From Pseudomonadota bacterium (GTDB taxonomy: Bacteria; Pseudomonadota; Gammaproteobacteria; Burkholderiales; Burkholderiaceae_C), in the NCBI GenBank assembly GCA_022566735.1, contig JADFIG010000001.1, positions 186,001 through 250,000 of the forward strand: DNA of 64,000 nucleotides, in the 5' to 3' direction. The translations under genes and the position numbers were made by a program. The notes beneath the pieces were generated by a model. That model was not told where the DNA came from, did no database searches, and saw only the letters and a list, made by a program, of their open reading frames with translations. Of the stretch, positions 37,686 through 46,323 are shown piece after piece. Every line of letters begins with the position of its first letter. The stretch's first letter is position 1.

Positions 37686-39341
37686 ATGTCCATCCCTTCT
37701 GCCGCGCGCACCGACGCGTCTTCACACAACTTTGCCGAGCCAGGCTGGGCCCCGCCAGCGTCGGCCTGGGTGAACCGTTTTGCGCACTTCAGTCACGACA
37801 GCGCCCAGCGCCGCGAGGTGCCCCTGGGCACCGCCTTGCTGGGCGATCCGCTGCCGAACCCGCGCTGGGTGGCCACCAGCGAAACCCTGGCGCGCGAGCT
37901 CGGCTGGCCCGCAGGCTGGCAGGATGGGCAGGCGCTGCAGGTGTTCAGCGGCAACGCTGTCTGGCCGGGCATGTCGCCCATGGCCACGGTCTATTCAGGC
38001 CACCAGTTCGGCCAATGGGCGGGGCAGCTGGGCGACGGGCGGGCGCTGCTGCTGGGCGAGATCGACAGCCCCGCCGGTCCGCAGGAGGTGCAGCTCAAGG
38101 GCGCCGGCATGACGCCGTACTCCCGCCGTGCCGATGGCCGCGCCGTGCTGCGCTCCAGCATCCGCGAGTTCCTCTGCAGCGAGGCCATGCACGCCCTGGG
38201 CATCCCGACCACGCGCGCCCTGGCGCTGACGGCCTCGCCGGAGCCGGTGCGCCGCGAGACCCTGGAAACCGCCGCGGTGGTCACGCGCGTGGCCCCCAGC
38301 TTCATCCGCTTCGGCCATTTCGAGCACTTCGCGCACAGCGGCCGCCCGCGCCACCACGAGGCCCTGGCCGCGCTGCTGGATTTCGTCATCACCCACCACT
38401 TTCCCCACCTGAAAGAGCCGCCCCAGCCCGCCGCTCCGCCTGCGTTGGCCCTGCTGGGCGACGTGGTGCGGCGCACCGCCGAGCTCATGGCGGCCTGGCA
38501 ATCGGTGGGCTTCTGCCACGGGGTCATGAACACGGACAACATGTCCATCCTGGGGCTGACCATCGACTACGGCCCCTTCGGCTTCCTGGATGTGTTCGAC
38601 CCCGAGCACATCTGCAACCACTCCGACCCCCAGGGCCGCTACAGCTGGAACAACCAGCCGCAGATCGGCTACTGGAACCTGCGTGCCCTGGCGCAAGCCC
38701 TGCTGCCTTTGCTCCCCGGCGCGGAGGAAGGGGCGCAGGGGGCGCAGGAGGGGGCGCAGGAGGGGGCGCAGGAGGGGGCGCAGGAGGGGGCGCAGGCGCT
38801 CACCGAGGTGCTGCGCACCTACGAGCAGCGCTTCCCGCAGGCCATGAACGCCCGCTGGCGCGCCAAGCTGGGCCTGCAGGCCGAGCGCGAGGAAGACAGC
38901 GAACTCGCCCTCGACTTCCTGCGCCTGCTGGCTGCCGGGCGGGTGGACTTCACCATCGCCTTCCGGCGGCTCAGCGCCTTCGTGGCCGAGTTGCCGCCCG
39001 GGCAGGCTGGCGCCGACCCGCGCAACGCGCCGCTGCGCGACCTCTTCCTGGACCGCCCCGCCTTCGACGCCTGGGCGACGCGCTACCAGCAGCGCCTGCG
39101 CGCCGAGGGCAGCGTGGACGCCGAGCGTGCCGCGCGCATGCGCCGCGTCAACCCGGTCTACGTGCTGCGCAACCACCTGGCCGAAGTCGCCATCCGCCAG
39201 GCGCAGCGCGGCGACGACAGCGAGGTGCAGCGCCTGCACCGCCTGCTGCAGCGCCCCTTCGACGAGCAGCCCGGCTGCGAGGCCGAGGCCGACTTCCCGC
39301 CCGACTGGGCGCAATCCATCGAGGTGTCCTGTTCATCATGA
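37686..39341 (+). CDS. selO: Protein adenylyltransferase SelO (YdiU family)
   Basis: [24 protein letters not shown]...[45 protein letters not shown]...[24 protein letters not shown]. Confidence 0.95.
   Translation: MSIPSAARTDASSHNFAEPGWAPPASAWVNRFAHFSHDSAQRREVPLGTALLGDPLPNPRWVATSETLARELGWPAGWQDGQALQVFSGNAVWPGMSPMATVYSGHQFGQWAGQLGDGRALLLGEIDSPAGPQEVQLKGAGMTPYSRRADGRAVLRSSIREFLCSEAMHALGIPTTRALALTASPEPVRRETLETAAVVTRVAPSFIRFGHFEHFAHSGRPRHHEALAALLDFVITHHFPHLKEPPQPAAPPALALLGDVVRRTAELMAAWQSVGFCHGVMNTDNMSILGLTIDYGPFGFLDVFDPEHICNHSDPQGRYSWNNQPQIGYWNLRALAQALLPLLPGAEEGAQGAQEGAQEGAQEGAQEGAQALTEVLRTYEQRFPQAMNARWRAKLGLQAEREEDSELALDFLRLLAAGRVDFTIAFRRLSAFVAELPPGQAGADPRNAPLRDLFLDRPAFDAWATRYQQRLRAEGSVDAERAARMRRVNPVYVLRNHLAEVAIRQAQRGDDSEVQRLHRLLQRPFDEQPGCEAEADFPPDWAQSIEVSCSS
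38727..38795 (+). repeat. In-frame 12-bp tandem repeat (GAGGGGGCGCAG)n inside selO encoding (EGAQ)n
   Basis: GAAGGGGCGCAG GGGGCGCAG then four perfect GAGGGGGCGCAG copies; protein [23 protein letters not shown]. Confidence 0.95.
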
Positions 39342-39757
39342 GCGACCATCCCGTCCAGAAGACCGACGCCGAATGGCGCGAGCAACTCACCGCGCCCGAG
39401 CGTGAGCCCTTGACCTACCGCGTCACCCGCCAGGCCGCCACCGAGCCGCCGTTCAGCGGCCGTTACTGGGATCACTTCGAGCCTGGCAGCTACCGCTGCG
39501 TCTGCTGTGGCGTCCATTTGTTCAATGCCGACACCAAGTTCGACGCCGGCTGCGGCTGGCCCAGCTACTGGCAGCCCGCGGCCGACGACCTCATCGAGTA
39601 CGTGCGCGACACCAGCCACGGCATGATTCGCACCGAGGTCCGCTGCAAGCACTGCGGCGCCCACCTCGGCCACGTCTTCGACGACGGCCCCCAACCCACG
39701 GGGGACCGCTACTGCATCAACTCCGCCGCGATAGACTTCCAGCCGGCTTCCCGCTGA
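39338..39757 (+). CDS. msrB: Peptide-methionine (R)-S-oxide reductase MsrB
   Basis: [52 protein letters not shown]...[32 protein letters not shown] overlap with selO. Confidence 0.96.
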   Translation: MSDHPVQKTDAEWREQLTAPEREPLTYRVTRQAATEPPFSGRYWDHFEPGSYRCVCCGVHLFNADTKFDAGCGWPSYWQPAADDLIEYVRDTSHGMIRTEVRCKHCGAHLGHVFDDGPQPTGDRYCINSAAIDFQPASR

Positions 39758-39769
39758 ACACCCCTGCCC

Positions 39770-40405
39770 ATGAAAATCTTCTTCGACCTGCTGCCCGTCA
39801 TCCTGTTCTTTGCCAGCTACCACTGGGCCAGCGCCCACAAGGAGCTGGTGGCCCAGGGGTTGACCCAGCACCTGGGCTTTGCGGTGTCCGGCGGCGTGGT
39901 CGGCCTCACCGAGGCGCCCACCCTGCTGGCCACGGTGGTCGTGATCGTCGCCACCGTGCTGCAGATCGTGGTGCTCAAGGCCCTGCGCAAGCCGGTCGAC
40001 AAGATGCTGTGGGCCGGGCTGGTCATCGTGGTGGTGCTCGGCGGCCTGACGCTGTGGTTCCACGACGAGCGCTTCATCAAATGGAAGCCCACGCTGATCT
40101 ACTGGATGATGTCGGCCGGCTTCCTCGTCACCGAGATCCTGCTGGGCCGCAAGATGCTGCGCCAGATGATGGGCGGGCAGATCGAGGCGCCTGACGCCGT
40201 GTGGCGCAGCCTGGGCTGGGCCTGGGTGCTGTTCTTCGCCGGCATGGGCGTGCTCAACCTGTACGTGGCCTTCAACTTCGCCACCGACACCTGGGTGAGC
40301 TTCAAGATGTGGGGCAGCCTGGGCTTGACACTGGCCTTCACGCTGGCGCAAGGTGTCTACCTCAGCAAACACGTGCAGCCCGTCGAGGCGGGGGGCTCGC
40401 AATGA
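39770..40405 (+). CDS. yciB: Septation protein A / inner membrane protein YciB (IspZ)
   Basis: MKIFFDLLPVILFFASYH...MWGSLGLTLAFTLAQGVYLSKHV. Confidence 0.92.
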   Translation: MKIFFDLLPVILFFASYHWASAHKELVAQGLTQHLGFAVSGGVVGLTEAPTLLATVVVIVATVLQIVVLKALRKPVDKMLWAGLVIVVVLGGLTLWFHDERFIKWKPTLIYWMMSAGFLVTEILLGRKMLRQMMGGQIEAPDAVWRSLGWAWVLFFAGMGVLNLYVAFNFATDTWVSFKMWGSLGLTLAFTLAQGVYLSKHVQPVEAGGSQ

Positions 40406-40710
40406 GCACCACGAACCTGAGCGCCGCCAACCGCGCGGCCGAGCCGGTGTCGGCCGCCGAGATGGAAGCCGTGCTGCGCGCCGCCCTGCAGCCCGACTTC
40501 ATCGCCGTCCAGGACGACACCGCCGCCCACCGGGGCCATGCCGGCCACAGCGGTGCGGACTTCGGCACCCATTTTTCCCTGCAGATCCGTGCAGCCTGTT
40601 TCTCCGGTTTGTCACACGTTCAGCGACATCGCCTTGTGTATGATGCCCTGCGCGACCTGATGCCCCGTGGGGTGCATGCCCTGGCGATCAAGGCCGAGCC
40701 CACCTCCTGA
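40402..40710 (+). CDS. BolA family protein
   Basis: LQDDTAAHRGHAG-like and HFSLQIRAACFSGLSHVQRHRLVYDALRDLMPRGVHALAIKA; ATGA overlap with yciB. Confidence 0.92.
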   Translation: MSTTNLSAANRAAEPVSAAEMEAVLRAALQPDFIAVQDDTAAHRGHAGHSGADFGTHFSLQIRAACFSGLSHVQRHRLVYDALRDLMPRGVHALAIKAEPTS

Positions 40711-40756
40711 TCCCATCCCTTTCGCCATCCTTTTCCGCTTTAGCGCTTTGCTCAAC

Positions 40757-41581
40757 ATGAAGACTTCCCGTCACGTCAAGGCTGCCCTGCTGGCCGCTTC
40801 GCTGTCGCTGGCCGCTCCGCTGGTCTCGGCCCAGAACATCGCCATCGTCAATGGCAAGGCCGTGCCCAAGGCCCGCGTCGACGCCATGATCGAGCAGATC
40901 GTGAAGTCGCCCCAGCAGCCCGGTCAGCCCCCGCTGGCCCGCAGCCCCGAGCTGGAACAGAAGGTCAAGGACGAGATCGTGCTGCGCGAGATCTTCATCC
41001 AGGAAGCCGAACGCCGCAGCCTGCAGACCTCGTCCGACTACAAGAACCAGATGGAGCTGGCCCGCCAGTCCATCCTGATCCGCGCCCTGTTCCAGGACTT
41101 CGAGAAGAAGAACGGCACCACCGATGCCGAGGCCCGCGCCGAGTACGACAAGATCAAGGCGGCCAACGGCGACAAGGAATACCGCGCCCGCCACATCCTG
41201 GTCGAAAAGGAAGAAGACGCCAAGGCCCTGGTCGCCCAGCTCAAGGGTGGCGCCAAGTTCGAAGACCTGGCCAAGAAGAACTCCAAGGACCCCGGCTCCG
41301 CCGAAAACGGTGGCGACCTGGATTGGGCCAACCCCGGCAACTACGTGCCCGAGTTCTCGGCCGCGATGGTCAAGCTGAACAAGGGCGAGTTCACCGACAC
41401 CCCGGTGAAGTCGCAGTTCGGCTACCACATCATCAAGCTGGAAGACACCCGCGCGGTGCAGTTCCCGGCCTTCGACGACGTCAAGGCCCAGATCATCCAG
41501 CGCAACAACCAGGCCAAGGCTGCCAAGTTCCGCGAAGAACTGAAGACCAAGGCCAAGACGGACTACAAGTTCTCGAACTGA
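40757..41581 (+). CDS. Periplasmic parvulin-type peptidylprolyl isomerase (PpiC/SurA-like)
   Basis: Signal peptide; ARHILVEKEEDAKALVAQLKGGAKFEDLAKKNSKDPGSAENGGDLDWANPGNYVPEFSAA...VKSQFGYHIIKLE. Confidence 0.94.
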   Translation: MKTSRHVKAALLAASLSLAAPLVSAQNIAIVNGKAVPKARVDAMIEQIVKSPQQPGQPPLARSPELEQKVKDEIVLREIFIQEAERRSLQTSSDYKNQMELARQSILIRALFQDFEKKNGTTDAEARAEYDKIKAANGDKEYRARHILVEKEEDAKALVAQLKGGAKFEDLAKKNSKDPGSAENGGDLDWANPGNYVPEFSAAMVKLNKGEFTDTPVKSQFGYHIIKLEDTRAVQFPAFDDVKAQIIQRNNQAKAAKFREELKTKAKTDYKFSN

Positions 41582-41635
41582 TCCGTCCGCGCACGCTGCC
41601 CAGGCCCTGAACAGGGGCCGAGGCACGAAAGGAAA

Positions 41636-41671
41636 AGGCAGGCCCGGAAATCTCCGGGGCCTGCCTTTTTT
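41636..41671 (+). terminator. Rho-independent terminator after the PPIase gene
   Basis: AGGCAGGCCCGGA-AATC-TCCGGGGCCTGCCTTTTTT: long GC stem with one bulge plus T tract. Confidence 0.9.
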
Positions 41672-41712
41672 CATGGGGCTTCATGGGGCCGGGGCGCGTG
41701 CGCTTTCCGTGC

Positions 41713-42465
41713 TCAGTTGCGCTTGCGGAACACCAGGTCCCACACGCCATGGCCCAGGCGCAGGCCGCGGTTCTCGAACTTGGTCAGCGGCCGGTAGGCG
41801 GGCTTGTCGGCGTAGCCTTCGGCGGTGTTGGCCAACTGGGGCTCGGCCGACAGCACCGCCAGCATCTGCTGGGCATAGGGCTCCCAGTCGGTGGCGCAGT
41901 GCAGGTAGCCGCCAGGGGCCAGGTGCCTGACCAGCTCGGCCACGAAGGCCGGCTGCACCAGGCGGCGCTTGTTGTGCTTCTTCTTGTGCCAGGGGTCGGG
42001 GAAAAAGATGTGCACACCGGCCAGCGAGCCTTCGGGCACCATCTGCTTGAGCACCTCGACGGCGTCGTCCTGCACGATGCGCAGGTTGGTGAGGCCGCGC
42101 TCGCCGATCTGCTTGAGCAGGGCGCCGACGCCGGGTTCGTGCACCTCGCAGCCGATGAAATCGGTGTCGGGCAGCAGCTCGGCGATCTTGGCCGTGGCGT
42201 CGCCCATGCCGAAGCCGATCTCGAACACCACCGGGGCCTGGCGGCCGAAGGTGGCGACGAGATCGAGCGGCTGCGGCTTGAGCGGCAGCACGAACTTCGG
42301 GCCCAGCTCGGCCAGGGCGCGGGCCTGGCCCTCGGTGGTGCGGCCAGCACGCATCACGAAACTGCGGATGCTGCGCGGATGGGCCACGTCGGCAGGCGCC
42401 GACGCGGTGCCGGCGGGGGTGTCGCTGCCCTCGGGCAGGCAGTCTTTCTCGGAAGGCGAACTCAT
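41713..42465 (-). CDS. trmB: tRNA (guanine-N7-)-methyltransferase
   Basis: [40 protein letters not shown]...[20 protein letters not shown]. Confidence 0.96.
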   Translation of the reverse strand: MSSPSEKDCLPEGSDTPAGTASAPADVAHPRSIRSFVMRAGRTTEGQARALAELGPKFVLPLKPQPLDLVATFGRQAPVVFEIGFGMGDATAKIAELLPDTDFIGCEVHEPGVGALLKQIGERGLTNLRIVQDDAVEVLKQMVPEGSLAGVHIFFPDPWHKKKHNKRRLVQPAFVAELVRHLAPGGYLHCATDWEPYAQQMLAVLSAEPQLANTAEGYADKPAYRPLTKFENRGLRLGHGVWDLVFRKRN

Positions 42466-42629
42466 GGCCGTATTTTAGGGCCGAGGGTCTGCCCGCAGGC
42501 GACGCACCGGGAGCGTGCAAAACGCGCGTGAACAAATTGGCCAAGTGCCTGGCGAGGACTGAAACTGGTTGTGTTTTCGCCGGCTCATTCTGCGATCCTG
42601 AAGACATGGACAGGGCCCTGCTCGCCCCG

Positions 42630-42653
42630 AGCACCAGCACCAGCACCAGCACC
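42630..42653 (+). repeat. (AGCACC)x4 hexanucleotide repeat in the 5' region of the PEP-CTERM gene
   Basis: Four perfect contiguous copies. Confidence 0.9.
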
Positions 42654-42678
42654 CTGTGCAGTTGAAACGGAGGATCCC

Positions 42679-43407
42679 ATGGCATTGTTGACCCGCATCT
42701 CCTGGAGCGTCGGCCTGGGCGTCTGGGCCCTGAGCGCGCAGGCCATCCCCGTGACGATGCCGACGACCAACCTCGATGCCGAGGCCATCTACACCTTCCA
42801 GCAGGACACCGCCAGCCTGATGGACAGCATGGGCATCTCGGCGCACGCGCTGGGCAACACCCGGGCGGTCAACGGCAGTGCCTGGCAGTTCATGATGCCG
42901 GTGACCCAGGTGACGCTGGACATCGGGCTGTTCTCTCTGAAGCCCGAATCGGGCTTTGCCTCCGGTGCGGGCCTGTTGATCCGCAGCGAGTGGGGCGCGC
43001 TGACGCTGGCCAACTTCGGGCTGGACTTCAAACGCAATGTGCTGACCGCCGACCTCGGCACCGCCGCGGGCATCACCAGGACCTTCGACGTCTACAGCTT
43101 CACCGTGGACAAGGGCCTGCACCTGTCGACCACCGGCGGCCTGTCGATGGCGATGAACCTCTCGCACATGACCCTCACCGGCGGGGCGCAGACGGCGTTC
43201 GCCAACGCGCTGCAGCTGGAGGAGTACGCGGTGGCCGTGTTGCCGCTGATGGACTTCGGCACCCTGGACGTGAACATCTCGCCGGCCCTGCGCTTCGGTG
43301 TGTCGGACCAGGCGCTGGTCGCCGCCATCCCCGAGCCGCCGCGCTTTGCCACGCTGGGCCTGGGGTTGCTGGGGCTGGCCTTCGTGGCGCGACGCCGACT
43401 GTCCTGA
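42679..43407 (+). CDS. PEP-CTERM sorting domain-like exported protein
   Basis: N-terminal signal peptide (SVGLGVWALSAQA); C-terminus IPEPPRFATLGLGLLGLAFVARRRLS matches the PEP - TM - Arg-rich tripartite signal; CGGAGG SD. Confidence 0.7.
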   Translation: MALLTRISWSVGLGVWALSAQAIPVTMPTTNLDAEAIYTFQQDTASLMDSMGISAHALGNTRAVNGSAWQFMMPVTQVTLDIGLFSLKPESGFASGAGLLIRSEWGALTLANFGLDFKRNVLTADLGTAAGITRTFDVYSFTVDKGLHLSTTGGLSMAMNLSHMTLTGGAQTAFANALQLEEYAVAVLPLMDFGTLDVNISPALRFGVSDQALVAAIPEPPRFATLGLGLLGLAFVARRRLS

Positions 43408-43478
43408 GCCCTCAAGGCGCACTTCCGGCTGCCTGCGGGCGGCCGCCTGCCTGCCTGGCGCTACAATCAGCGCCACTG

Positions 43479-43552
43479 GCGGGCGTCGTTCAATGGCAGG
43501 ACTTTTGCTTCCCAAGCAAATAACGTGGGTTCGATTCCCATCGCCCGCTCCA
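43479..43552 (+). tRNA. tRNA-Gly (anticodon CCC), CCA encoded
   Basis: GCGGGCG...CGCCCGC acceptor stem, anticodon arm TTTGC-TTCCCAA-GCAAA, T-arm GTGGG-TTCGATT-CCCAT; TACAAT -10-like at 43462-43467. Confidence 0.95.
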
Positions 43553-43665
43553 GTCTGCCCCTGCCTTGAGGGGGATGATCCGACACAGAAACTCCGTACA
43601 GTGTTGATGTTGTGCGTTTGCCGTCATGCGGCAGTCCCATTCACCACTTCTGCAGGCAGGATGCT

Positions 43666-44727
43666 GTGAGTTTCAGTCGTCTCGATGGATTCCGGATCGC
43701 GGGTGTCAGCACCATCGTTCCTGCCACCCAGGTGGACAACCTCTCCCTGGGAGATCGCTACGGTGCGGACGACGTCCGCAAGGTGGTGTCCATGGCCGGT
43801 GTCCGCCAGCGCCATGTGGTCAGCGCGGGACAGACCTCCGTCGACCTGTGCACCGAGGCGGCGCAGCGCCTGCTCGACACCCTGGGCTGGGCCCCCGAGA
43901 GCGTCACCGGCCTGATCATGGTGACCCAGTCGCCGGATCACTTCCTGCCTTCGTCGGCCTGCGTGGTGCATGGCCGCCTGGGCATGGGCGTGGATTGCGC
44001 CGCCTTCGACGTCGGGCTGGGCTGCTCGGGCTACCCCTATGGCCTGTACCTGGCCGCGGCCATGCTCAAGGGCGGCGGACACCAGCGCATCCTGATGCTC
44101 AACGGCGACACGCCCAGCCGCTTCACCAGCCCCGATGACCACGCCACCACGCTGCTGTTTGGCGATGCCGGTTCGGCCACGGCGCTGGAGGCCGTGCCTG
44201 CCGGTGGGCCGGCGGCGCACTTCGGGCTGTTTTCCGATGGCGCGGGGGCCGAGGCCCTGATCATGAAGGGCGGCGCTTTCCGCGACCGTTTCCCCGCCGA
44301 TGCGCGGGACCTGTACGTGCGCATGGACGGCGCGGGCGTCTTCAACTTCACCATCAAGCGCGTGCCGCCCATGGTCCAGGACACCCTGAACGTGGCCGGG
44401 CTGGGCGTGCAGGACGTGGATGCCTACATCTTCCACCAGTCCAACCGCTTCATCATGAAGCACCTGATCAAGAAGTGCGGCCTGCCGGAAGACCGCGTGC
44501 CGTTCACGCTGGAGGAAACCGGCAACTGCGGCGGGCCGTCGGTGCCTGTCACGCTGACCCGCGGCCTCGCGCAGCGTCCCAAGGACCGCAGCCAGTGCGC
44601 GATGTTGCTGGGCTATGGCGTGGGCCTGTCATGGGCCTCTGCCATCATCCACCTGGATCCCGCCTGCGTGCTCCTGCATGGCGTGTCCACCGTCCCTTCC
44701 GACACTGTCCAGGATCCTGCCCCATGA
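43666..44727 (+). CDS. 3-oxoacyl-ACP synthase III (FabH-like) family protein
   Basis: C-H-N triad visible: DVGLGCSGYPYGL, YIFHQSNRFIMKHL, EETGNCGGPSVPV; GTG start. Confidence 0.9.
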   Translation: MSFSRLDGFRIAGVSTIVPATQVDNLSLGDRYGADDVRKVVSMAGVRQRHVVSAGQTSVDLCTEAAQRLLDTLGWAPESVTGLIMVTQSPDHFLPSSACVVHGRLGMGVDCAAFDVGLGCSGYPYGLYLAAAMLKGGGHQRILMLNGDTPSRFTSPDDHATTLLFGDAGSATALEAVPAGGPAAHFGLFSDGAGAEALIMKGGAFRDRFPADARDLYVRMDGAGVFNFTIKRVPPMVQDTLNVAGLGVQDVDAYIFHQSNRFIMKHLIKKCGLPEDRVPFTLEETGNCGGPSVPVTLTRGLAQRPKDRSQCAMLLGYGVGLSWASAIIHLDPACVLLHGVSTVPSDTVQDPAP

Positions 44728-44978
44728 GCCAGACCGCGATCACCCTGACCGAGGCCCTCGAGATGATGGCCGACGCGTTCAACGAGCCCCTGGAAAACGT
44801 CCGCCCGGACACGCCGCGCGACAGCATCCCCGGCTGGGATTCCATGGGCGCGCTGATGCTGATTGCCGAACTGGACGAGCGCTTCGGCATCGAGCTCACC
44901 GCCGAGGTGTCCCGCGAGATGCGCCAGGTGCAGCACGTGCTGGACTTCCTGGCGCAGCACGGCGCCTTGTCGGCATGA
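44724..44978 (+). CDS. Acyl carrier protein
   Basis: 4'-phosphopantetheine site GWDSMGALMLIAELDERFGIEL; ATGA overlap with the KASIII gene. Confidence 0.9.
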   Translation: MSQTAITLTEALEMMADAFNEPLENVRPDTPRDSIPGWDSMGALMLIAELDERFGIELTAEVSREMRQVQHVLDFLAQHGALSA

Positions 44979-44998
44979 GCGGCATGAACGGCATGAAG
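44972..44998 (+). repeat. 9-bp tandem repeat GGCATGA(G/A)(C/G) x3 across the ACP stop codon
   Basis: GGCATGAGC GGCATGAAC GGCATGAAG; repeated in-frame stops for ACP and repeated ATGs in another frame. Confidence 0.85.
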
Positions 44999-45018
44999 GC
45001 CTGAGCGGAGGGCGCGCG

Positions 45019-46287
45019 GTGGTGCAGGCAGCCCGTCCCGTCGCCGGTGCGTCGCCGAAGTCCCCGGCGGTGCCGAGCGCGCCCCAGCTGGCCCAGTCTG
45101 TCCAGCCGGCAGCCGTTGCGCAGCCCCCGGTCGCCCCGATCCCCCGCGAGAAAACCAGCCGCCTGGTGGCGCGCGCCCTGGGCCTGAGCCCGCAGGCGCT
45201 GGAAGAGGCCTTCCGCCCGGCAACGCCGGCCGATCTCCCGGGGGTGCTGGCCTTGCGGCACCGTGTGCTGGGGGAGGCCCTGAGCTGGGACGACGCGCGT
45301 TACGTGCGCTGGCGCTACCTGCCCGAGGCGGGCGGGCGTGGGCTGGCGACGTGCTGGGTCTGCGTGCGCGGCGAGGAGGTGCTGGGCATGATCGGCACCG
45401 AGGCCTTGCAGGTGAGCGCCGGGGAGGCGCGCCGCGAAGTGCACGCCGCCATGGACCTGATGGTGCGGCCCGATCTGGCTGACAGTGGCCTGGGCGTCTG
45501 GATCAACCAGACGGTGTGCGCCCGCCTGGGCTGCGTGCTGGCGATCGGCTCCAACCCCAACTCCAGGAGCGTGCTGGCGCGCACGTTCGAAACCCTGCCG
45601 GACCGCCGCTCCTACACGCACCCGCTGCATTTTGCGCACTTCATGGCCAAGCGCCTGTCGCCGCGGCCACTGGCCTGGCTGGCTTCGCGTGCGGCCGATC
45701 TGCTCATGGTGGGCTTGCGAGGCTGGCGCCTGTGGACACCGGGCGCGGGGCTGTCGATGGCGCAGTTGACGCACATGGATGACGCCGTGGCCGCCGACAT
45801 CGAGGCGCTGCTGCGCTCCGCACAACGCCCCGACCGGGTCGAGGTGGCGCGCGACGTGGCCACGCTGGCGCACAGGCTGCTGGCCAACCCGCGCACGCGC
45901 TGCGAGGTCTGGCTGGTTCGCCATGGCGCGCGGCCGGTGGGCATGGTGGCCACGCGCCGCGTTCCGATCGAGGAGGGGCGCCATGCTGTGCAGGTGCTTG
46001 ATGCGGTGCTGGATGCCACCCGGGGGCCCGCCGCCCAGCGAGCGGTCTTGCGCACCCTGCTGGCCGGGGTGTGCGCGCGGGCTTACCGGGGCGGCGCCGA
46101 CTACCTCAGCTGGACCTTGTACGACCCCGCCCTGGAGGCCGAGCTCCAGCCCCTGATGTTCCGCCTGCAGCCCCACCCGTTCGAAACCCTGTCCTGGGTC
46201 TGCCCGGATGCCGATTTCCGCGCGGCGGTGCTGTCGCGCCCGGGCTGGTCGCTCAGCGAGATCCACACCGACCGGGACTCGGCCTGA
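45019..46287 (+). CDS. GNAT-like acyl/acetyltransferase, large, co-operonic with KASIII and ACP
   Basis: FRPATPADLPGVLALRHRVLGEALSWDDARYVRWRYLPE...VHAAMDLMVRPDLADSGLGVWINQTVCARLGC; GTG start with GGAGG SD 7 nt upstream. Confidence 0.65.
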   Translation: MVQAARPVAGASPKSPAVPSAPQLAQSVQPAAVAQPPVAPIPREKTSRLVARALGLSPQALEEAFRPATPADLPGVLALRHRVLGEALSWDDARYVRWRYLPEAGGRGLATCWVCVRGEEVLGMIGTEALQVSAGEARREVHAAMDLMVRPDLADSGLGVWINQTVCARLGCVLAIGSNPNSRSVLARTFETLPDRRSYTHPLHFAHFMAKRLSPRPLAWLASRAADLLMVGLRGWRLWTPGAGLSMAQLTHMDDAVAADIEALLRSAQRPDRVEVARDVATLAHRLLANPRTRCEVWLVRHGARPVGMVATRRVPIEEGRHAVQVLDAVLDATRGPAAQRAVLRTLLAGVCARAYRGGADYLSWTLYDPALEAELQPLMFRLQPHPFETLSWVCPDADFRAAVLSRPGWSLSEIHTDRDSA

Positions 46288-46323
46288 GCCTGGGTTCGAC
46301 CCGCGGGCCGACCGTGGGCGTCG

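Noticed and set aside
38727-38795. CRISPR-like array
   Set aside because: 12-bp contiguous in-frame repeats without spacers, inside selO.
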